Origin: Virgisporangium aurantiacum
GTDB taxonomy: Bacteria; Actinomycetota; Actinomycetes; Mycobacteriales; Micromonosporaceae
Reading direction: 5' to 3'
Assembly (NCBI RefSeq): GCF_016863635.1
Contig: NZ_BOPG01000088.1
Span: 1-46,650, forward strand
DNA: 46,650 nucleotides
The position numbers were made by a program, and so were the translations under genes. This document shows, one piece after another, positions 42,684 through 46,650 of the stretch. Within the stretch, counting starts at the first letter, position 1, and each line of letters begins with the position of its first letter. The notes beneath the pieces were generated by a model. That model was not told where the DNA came from and did no database searches. It was given only the letters and a program-made list of their open reading frames with translations.

Positions 42684-43098
42684 CTAGTCGGTGACGACGG
42701 TGGCCGGGCAGAGCCAGCCGAAGCAGCCATCGATGACCACCGAGAGGTGTGCATCCCCACGGGCCCATCCCCGGCACCGGGGGTGACGACAAGGACGACA
42801 CGGCACTGCCGAGGACCGCGGCGGTGGTCAGGATGTTCGCCAGCCGGTACACCGCAACGTCGATCAGTGCGAGCGCCGCCCCGATCAGCACGAGCGCCAC
42901 CCCGATCAGCGCCCAGCGCGTGTTGCTAGCCGCAACCCCGACGATGCGTGCGCCGCTGGCACTTGCCACCAGGGCGGCGACGACTTCCACCGCAGCCACG
43001 GCGGCGACCGGCTGGGCACAGGTTGGGCAGCGGCCGGCGGGCAGTCCGATCGTGGCCAGACCGCGCAACGCCACCGCCACGACCAGGGCGGCCTCCAC
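42684..43098 (-). pseudogene. Small membrane protein, probable frameshift near its end
   Basis: From a GTG at 43098 the frame encodes a hydrophobic protein: ALVVAVALRGLATIGLPA, a CPTC pair, then VAAVAAVEVVAALVAS, WALIGVALVLIGAALALIDV and NILTTAAVLGSAVSSL. It has no stop for a further kilobase, running antisense-like through the hydrolase gene in Arg-rich sequence. A neighbouring frame instead reads SVVIDGCFGWLCPATVVTD and stops at 42684, which looks like the true end, so one base is probably gained or lost around 42750-42780. Without that shift the gene end cannot be placed. Three spans and a Cys pair are visible; no family recognised. Confidence 0.4.
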
Positions 43099-43188
43099 CC
43101 CTAGTAGGCCCTGGATCGGTTACGGCCGGACCCGCCGCCGACGATCGCATGTCGCACCGCTGCACGCGGCGGGTAGCTGGCCGAATCA

Positions 43189-43214
43189 CTCCAGTACTCA
43201 CTTCAGTACTGGAG
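43189..43214. promoter_or_regulatory. Perfect 10-bp inverted repeat, probable operator
   Basis: CTCCAGTACT (43189-43198) and AGTACTGGAG (43205-43214) are exact reverse complements with a 6-base spacer. It lies about 90 bases upstream of the small membrane gene, with no T-run, and the dyad size suits a dimeric regulator better than a terminator. Confidence 0.55.
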
Positions 43215-43349
43215 GACCCGACACCGACCAGCCTGTGACCGGGCATCGCCGGCTGACGGCTGACGTCGGTAGATGTACAGTCTGGCGATTCTGGCGCCGA
43301 GGTCACCATGATGCGTAACGCGGAAGGAATCTTGATCGGCCAACGGGGA

Positions 43350-44411
43350 CTACTGCGACCCGGTGCGACGCGGCGGGCTATCCGGCGCCAACGCCGAGGA
43401 GCCTGTTGTCGGGCGGTGGTGGTTGCTGGCGGCAGCGAGCTCGGCGAGACGTACGGCGGGTGGGGTGGTCGAGTTGAGCAGGCCGGCCTCGCCGGCTCGA
43501 CGTACGAACTGAATCTGTCGCCGGCTGAAGCCGTGCCGCTTGGCGATCTCTCCAAGGTCGGCCGGGTTGTCTTCCAGGTCGGCCCACACGCGAAGCCAAC
43601 GCTGGTAGGCGGCAGGGTCGACGGGGATTCGACGCATGATGTCGACCGGCAAAGCAGTGACCTGCCCGGACCGCGTCGCGTCGATCAGCTCGGCGACGGT
43701 TTGAGCTGCGTGGCGGGCGCGCAGAGCGGCGGCGACGTGCAGCGACCCGTCCGGGCACAGCTGGTGGTAGGCCGCGGTCGCGTTGTCGACGGTGTCGATG
43801 CCCAGCAGCAGGGCGGTGCGGTATGCGCCGTAGGTGTCGCGTGGCGCGCCGAGACCGGGGATCCAGCGCCGCCATCCGAAGGCGGGCAGGCGTCGGCTGC
43901 GGCGGCCGGTGTCGCGTTGGTACCAGCGCCGGAATCGGCCGAGGACCGCCTCCAGCAGCGCCGGGCCGGCCACGGACATCAACGGGAAGAACCAGACGGC
44001 GTCCGGGGCCGCATCGGGTACGGTGCTGTGCCGGTAGTTGGCGAACGCGCTGCCGAACGCGAAGCACCACACCAGCACCCCGAACACTCCGGCGGGTTCG
44101 CCACGCCAGGCGCAGTAGACGGTCAGCAGCACACACACCCCGGCCGCGGCGTCCAACGCCACGACGACCAGCACCGACCACCGACGCGGCAACCCGAGGC
44201 CGGTGGGTGCGGCGGCCCAGTCGATGAGGTCCTGGCTGGACAGCGCAGTCGGGGTGCACACCACCGCCGCGAGCAGCACGCCGACGACAACCAGCAGGAT
44301 GCCCATGGCGATCCGGGCCGCCCGGGAGTGCGTGGACAGCGGCGACGCCGAAGCTGGGTCGGCCACCGCGGCGGCAGCAGGACCGGCCGTAGGGCCGGCG
44401 GGGGCGGTCAT
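43350..44411 (-). CDS. DUF2637-containing (Spd-like) membrane protein with C-terminal HTH
   Basis: A 353-residue protein. After an Ala/Pro-rich N-terminus come four spans of a DUF2637 domain: AMGILLVVVGVLLAAVVCTP, WSVLVVVALDAAAGVCVLL, FGVLVWCFAFGSAFANYRHS and FFPLMSVAGPALLEAVLGRF. The soluble part ends in a helix-turn-helix, NPADLGEIAKRHGFSRRQI, followed by FVRRAGEAGLLNST. This is the usual layout of DUF2637 proteins on actinobacterial mobile elements, and a second, differently arranged member is at 40143. GGAAGG lies five bases before the ATG at 44411, which rules out the longer upstream frame. It is downstream of the Ssd-like operon, separated by a gap with a strong hairpin. Confidence 0.85.
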   Translation of the reverse strand: MTAPAGPTAGPAAAAVADPASASPLSTHSRAARIAMGILLVVVGVLLAAVVCTPTALSSQDLIDWAAAPTGLGLPRRWSVLVVVALDAAAGVCVLLTVYCAWRGEPAGVFGVLVWCFAFGSAFANYRHSTVPDAAPDAVWFFPLMSVAGPALLEAVLGRFRRWYQRDTGRRSRRLPAFGWRRWIPGLGAPRDTYGAYRTALLLGIDTVDNATAAYHQLCPDGSLHVAAALRARHAAQTVAELIDATRSGQVTALPVDIMRRIPVDPAAYQRWLRVWADLEDNPADLGEIAKRHGFSRRQIQFVRRAGEAGLLNSTTPPAVRLAELAAASNHHRPTTGSSALAPDSPPRRTGSQ

Positions 44412-44502
44412 GGCCGCCTTCCCGAGCCGGTCATGGGCCGGCAGGACGGTCCGTTGTGAACAGGTCCGACGATGAACACCGGGATTCTCCATTCGGGTGC
44501 AC

Positions 44503-44537
44503 GCGTGTGCCGGCACCCGGAAGGCGCCGGCACACGC
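44503..44537 (-). terminator. 12-bp perfect inverted repeat, probable terminator
   Basis: GCGTGTGCCGGC (44503-44514) and GCCGGCACACGC (44526-44537) pair perfectly around an 11-base loop. The element lies 160 bases after the stop of the winged-helix gene at 44699 and 90 bases before the DUF2637 start, so it may end the Ssd-like operon. The remainder of the 287-base gap shows no gene. Confidence 0.55.
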
Positions 44538-44698
44538 ACTACGCGTGGATGCGTCGACGCCTGCCCGCACCGGGAGGGCATGCGGATCAGGCAGGGAGAA
44601 CGGGTTAGGCGGGCTGGCACGCCGACTGGTTCGTCGGATGTGGACGGCCCTGGTGGTTGCGGGATCAATGTCCGGGTAGTGCCCGGGTGGTGCGGCTA

Positions 44699-44980
44699 TC
44701 AGATGGCGGCGCGGAAGCGTTGCGGCCGGTCCTGGGTCCGCACCGCGAGTCCATCCCGGACCAGCTGCTTGCAGATGTTGATGATCGCGCCGCGAGATCC
44801 CGGCCGGCCCAGCACCCGGGCCACCTCGGCGGGGCTGAAGTCCAGCCCTGGATGGGCACGCAGGTGCGCCAGGACCATGGCGCGTAGCTGTCCGGCGGGC
44901 AGCGGAGGCTGCCGCAGTACGCGGGCGACGCCGAGCGGCCCGCGCCATGTCACGGCGAACCGGCGGCGCCGGCTCATCAT
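44699..44980 (-). CDS. Small winged-helix protein
   Basis: A 93-residue basic protein with MMSRRRRFAVTW at the start and a compact winged helix in the C-terminal two thirds: LRAMVLAHLRAHPGLDFSPA, EVARVLGRPGSRGAIINICK and LVRDGLAVRTQDRPQRF, the last being the wing. The ATG at 44980 shares ATGA with the preceding gene, and a GGGAG lies upstream inside that gene, so translation is coupled. Small HTH proteins of this kind accompany transfer genes on actinobacterial elements, where they regulate the module. Its gene is the third in the operon headed by the Ssd-like ATPase. Confidence 0.7.
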   Translation of the reverse strand: MMSRRRRFAVTWRGPLGVARVLRQPPLPAGQLRAMVLAHLRAHPGLDFSPAEVARVLGRPGSRGAIINICKQLVRDGLAVRTQDRPQRFRAAI

Positions 44981-45186
44981 GTTCCCGCTCCCGGCCGATG
45001 CGCCGGCCGGGAGATGAGGTGGTCCCGCCAACGACCGATCCACAGCCGCCACCACTGCCCCACGCCGACGACGGTGCGGTCCGGCTCGGCGATCACGGCC
45101 GCCCGAGGGTCCACGATGATGGCCTTCGGTGCGGTGGCATGGCGCGACGCCGCCGGACGGGACTGCTGTTGTCGGGCCGCCGTCAC
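44977..45186 (-). CDS. Small hypothetical protein coupled on both sides
   Basis: A 69-residue frame starting at a GTG within the stop of the Ssd-like gene (GTGA) and ending within the ATGA that starts the winged-helix gene. It reads KAIIVDPRAAVIAEPDRTVV, then GQWWRLWIGRWRDHLI and a short Pro/His tail. The start could also lie 11 codons upstream, but the coupled GTG is preferred. The Trp-rich amphipathic segment may contact the membrane. I recognise no family; conserved order is the main support. Confidence 0.6.
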   Translation of the reverse strand: MTAARQQQSRPAASRHATAPKAIIVDPRAAVIAEPDRTVVGVGQWWRLWIGRWRDHLISRPAHRPGAGT

Positions 45187-46397
45187 CGATGCCTCAGGCC
45201 GGCGAGCATCCGGGTGCACAGCGTCGCCAGCGAGCCCTGCCCGGTGGACGCAGGCGACTCGCCGCGTTCCAGGCCACGCGCGATCGCCGACTCGGAGCGG
45301 ACCGTTCCGGCCAGCGGCACGCCGAGGGCCCGGGAGATCTCCCGCGCCGAGAGCCCACCTGGCGCCGGCGTACGGACCACCAGCGACATCGACCCGGTGT
45401 GCTGCAACGCCTGCGCCGCCACTCGCGCCGCGGCGGCGCAGGCCCGCAGTTCGGCCGGCACCACGAGCAGGGTGTGGTCGACGGCGGTGAGCGCGGCCAC
45501 CGTGGCGTCGTCGAAACGGCGCGGCAGGTCGACCACGACGAGATCCCAGCCATTTCTGGCCGCGGTCAGCGCGGCCCTCATCGCCTCGACCGGCACGGTC
45601 GGGTCGTCGTTGCGGCCGCAGGACAGGACGGCCAGCTCGCCCAGCTGCGGCAGTGTCTCGGCCAATGCCGGGATGCTCACCGCTGCGGGCGTGTGCGTCA
45701 GGTCCGACCAGCGAAGCCCGGGCATGCCCTCCAAGCCGAACACCAGGTCGAGTCCACCACCGAACGGGTCACCGTCGATCACGAGCGTGCGCCGACCCAA
45801 CCGGACGGCGGTGACGGCGAGGCCGCACGCCAGGACCGTGGCGCCGGCTCCGCCACGCCCGCCGAGCACAGCCACGAGCGTGCCGCGAGTCTCGGCAGGG
45901 ACCGGCGTCGGCGTCTGGGGACGCTGGCTCGCGAGCAGGCTGTCAGGTATCGCGGCGGCCAGCGTCGACAGCCGGTCGGCCAGCCACGGTGCCCCGGCGG
46001 GCAGCATCGCGATGTGCTCGGCGCCGAGCCGCTCGGCGGCCGCGAACGGCGGGTCGTATTCGTCCCCGCGTTGTGCGCCAACGACGATCACCCCAGGGCG
46101 TCTGGGCAGCCGGGCCCGCACGCAGGCCTCGGCGAGGTCGACGCCGACCAGCACGACGGGTGCCGACCCGAACCGGTCGCGGGCGGTGACGGGGTCAGGT
46201 GCCACGTCGATGTCAGCAGCACAGCGGTGAGCGAGGTCGAGTACCTCGTCGAGCAGATGCGGGTCGGCGGTGACGAGCAACGGGCGGGTCTGGCGGAGAT
46301 CATCCGCCGACAGGTCGCGCACCGGCGCCGGGGATTGTGGGGTGGTCGGGTGGCGGCCGAACTGGTCGGCCTCGAGGTTTGGGTCAGGGGATTTCAT
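45183..46397 (-). CDS. Ssd/CpaE-like ParA-superfamily ATPase
   Basis: A 404-residue protein with a degenerate receiver-like N-terminal half (PLLVTADPHLLDEVLDLA, VVLVGVDLA, then HIAMLPAGAPWLADRL) and a MinD/ParA-type ATPase half: GGRGGAGATVLACGLAV at about 179, LVIDGDPFGGGLDLVFG, DLVVVDLPRRFDD and LLVVPAELRA. This is the layout of actinobacterial septum-site-determining (Ssd) and CpaE proteins, which localise pilus, secretion or division machinery and normally precede a TadA-type secretion ATPase; here the next genes are small coupled ones. The P-loop lacks the usual final Lys. The ATG at 46397 has GAGGAG nine bases upstream, so the longer frame back to 46484 is a leader. It begins a three-gene coupled operon. 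Confidence 0.85.
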   Translation of the reverse strand: MKSPDPNLEADQFGRHPTTPQSPAPVRDLSADDLRQTRPLLVTADPHLLDEVLDLAHRCAADIDVAPDPVTARDRFGSAPVVLVGVDLAEACVRARLPRRPGVIVVGAQRGDEYDPPFAAAERLGAEHIAMLPAGAPWLADRLSTLAAAIPDSLLASQRPQTPTPVPAETRGTLVAVLGGRGGAGATVLACGLAVTAVRLGRRTLVIDGDPFGGGLDLVFGLEGMPGLRWSDLTHTPAAVSIPALAETLPQLGELAVLSCGRNDDPTVPVEAMRAALTAARNGWDLVVVDLPRRFDDATVAALTAVDHTLLVVPAELRACAAAARVAAQALQHTGSMSLVVRTPAPGGLSAREISRALGVPLAGTVRSESAIARGLERGESPASTGQGSLATLCTRMLAGLRHR

Positions 46398-46510
46398 GTC
46401 TGGTCGCTCCTCGTTGTTGCGGTGAAGGTGTCCGGGATGTGGTGGGCAGACCTGTACCGACCAAGCCATGCCGGTGTGCATCACGCAGCTCCTTGCAGGA
46501 AACGGGAAAT

Positions 46511-46532
46511 GCCACCCCGGTTTCGGGATGGC
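46511..46532 (-). promoter_or_regulatory. Nine-bp hairpin in the leader of the Ssd-like operon
   Basis: On the minus strand GCCATCCCG-AAAC-CGGGGTGGC folds into a nine-pair stem with one G-U pair. On the plus strand the same position would be a C-A mismatch, so the minus-strand RNA is the structured one. It lies about 115 bases before the ATG and could be the terminator of an upstream gene or a leader element. Confidence 0.45.
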
Positions 46533-46575
46533 GTGCAGGGCAGTGGCGGTGTGGGCCGGCGCGTAGGTGCCCGGT

Positions 46576-46650
46576 CGGTGGGCGCCCGGTCGGTGGGCGC
46601 CCGGTCGGTGGGCGCCCGGTCGGTGGGCGCCCGGTCGGTGGGCGCCCGGT
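46576..46650. repeat. 15-bp perfect tandem repeat, at least five copies, running off the right edge
   Basis: CGGTGGGCGCCCGGT repeats five times without a mismatch, preceded by a degenerate copy at about 46565. Read on the minus strand it can encode TGRPP, PGAHR or RAPTD units, so it may be the low-complexity end of a gene beyond the window, or intergenic. Confidence 0.9.

Noticed and set aside
46576..46650. CRISPR array
   Set aside because: The repeats are 15 bp and directly abutting with no spacers, so this is a simple tandem repeat.

Overview
This 46.65 kb window is high-GC DNA with frequent GTG and TTG starts and many four-base start/stop overlaps. It carries families found almost only in filamentous actinobacteria: DUF2637 transfer-type membrane proteins, a DUF6879 protein with a DUF5753 XRE regulator, PF04672 (DUF574) methyltransferases, SARP/BTAD regulators and a Trypco1-STAND protein. 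I infer a Micromonosporaceae- or Streptomyces-like actinomycete. The window looks like an accessory, recombination-prone region, possibly an integrated conjugative element plus flanking genes. I recognise no rRNA, tRNA, CRISPR array, integrase or attachment site.

Left part (1-12.4 kb): a ketopantoate-reductase-family gene is followed by the start of a dehydroquinate-synthase-family gene that runs off the left edge. Two decayed fragments (MocR C-terminus, pyroglutamyl peptidase) face each other across an 11-bp inverted-repeat terminator. Next is a two-gene conflict-type module: a small Trypco1 protein overlaps a 1386-residue fusion of trypsin-like protease, nSTAND NTPase, coiled coil, histidine kinase, degenerate second kinase and receiver. 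Beyond it lies a graveyard: an AfsR/SARP C-terminus broken in several frames abuts, near base 8750, the C-terminal remnant of a large helicase/nuclease. That remnant is followed by a UvrD-type helicase lacking its last motifs and by an unknown protein.

Middle (12.6-27.4 kb): a minus-strand regulatory triad (73-aa protein, DUF6879 protein, XRE-DUF5753 regulator) is followed by a co-directional plus-strand run from 15.0 to 26.3 kb. The run holds two methyltransferases, an orphan Tat-lipoprotein substrate-binding protein, a frameshifted membrane protein and a winged-helix gene. It ends with a tightly coupled set of eight enzymes or secreted proteins: TraB-like, I36-like, cytidylate-kinase-like, radical SAM, DUF89/ARMT1-like, MazG-like, histidine phosphatase and EEP nuclease/phosphatase. 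This is the best candidate here for an undescribed pathway, perhaps making or clearing a modified nucleotide or sugar phosphate. It ends at a hairpin, followed by a truncated PF04672 methyltransferase fused to an IS110 transposase fragment.

Right part (27.4-46.65 kb): two divergent paralogous membrane-anchored Hsp70-like proteins flank a small membrane protein. On the plus strand these lead into a 34-aa repeat peptide, two paralogous polytopic proteins with C-terminal SARP-type winged helices (one with a LysM domain) and a DUF2637 protein. On the minus strand lie a Ssd/CpaE-like ATPase, two small coupled genes, a second DUF2637 protein, a small membrane protein and a transglycosylase-M23 peptidase. 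Together they resemble an actinobacterial cell-envelope or DNA-transfer apparatus with its own membrane-tethered regulators. Short in-frame 12-15 bp tandem repeats recur in unrelated genes throughout.
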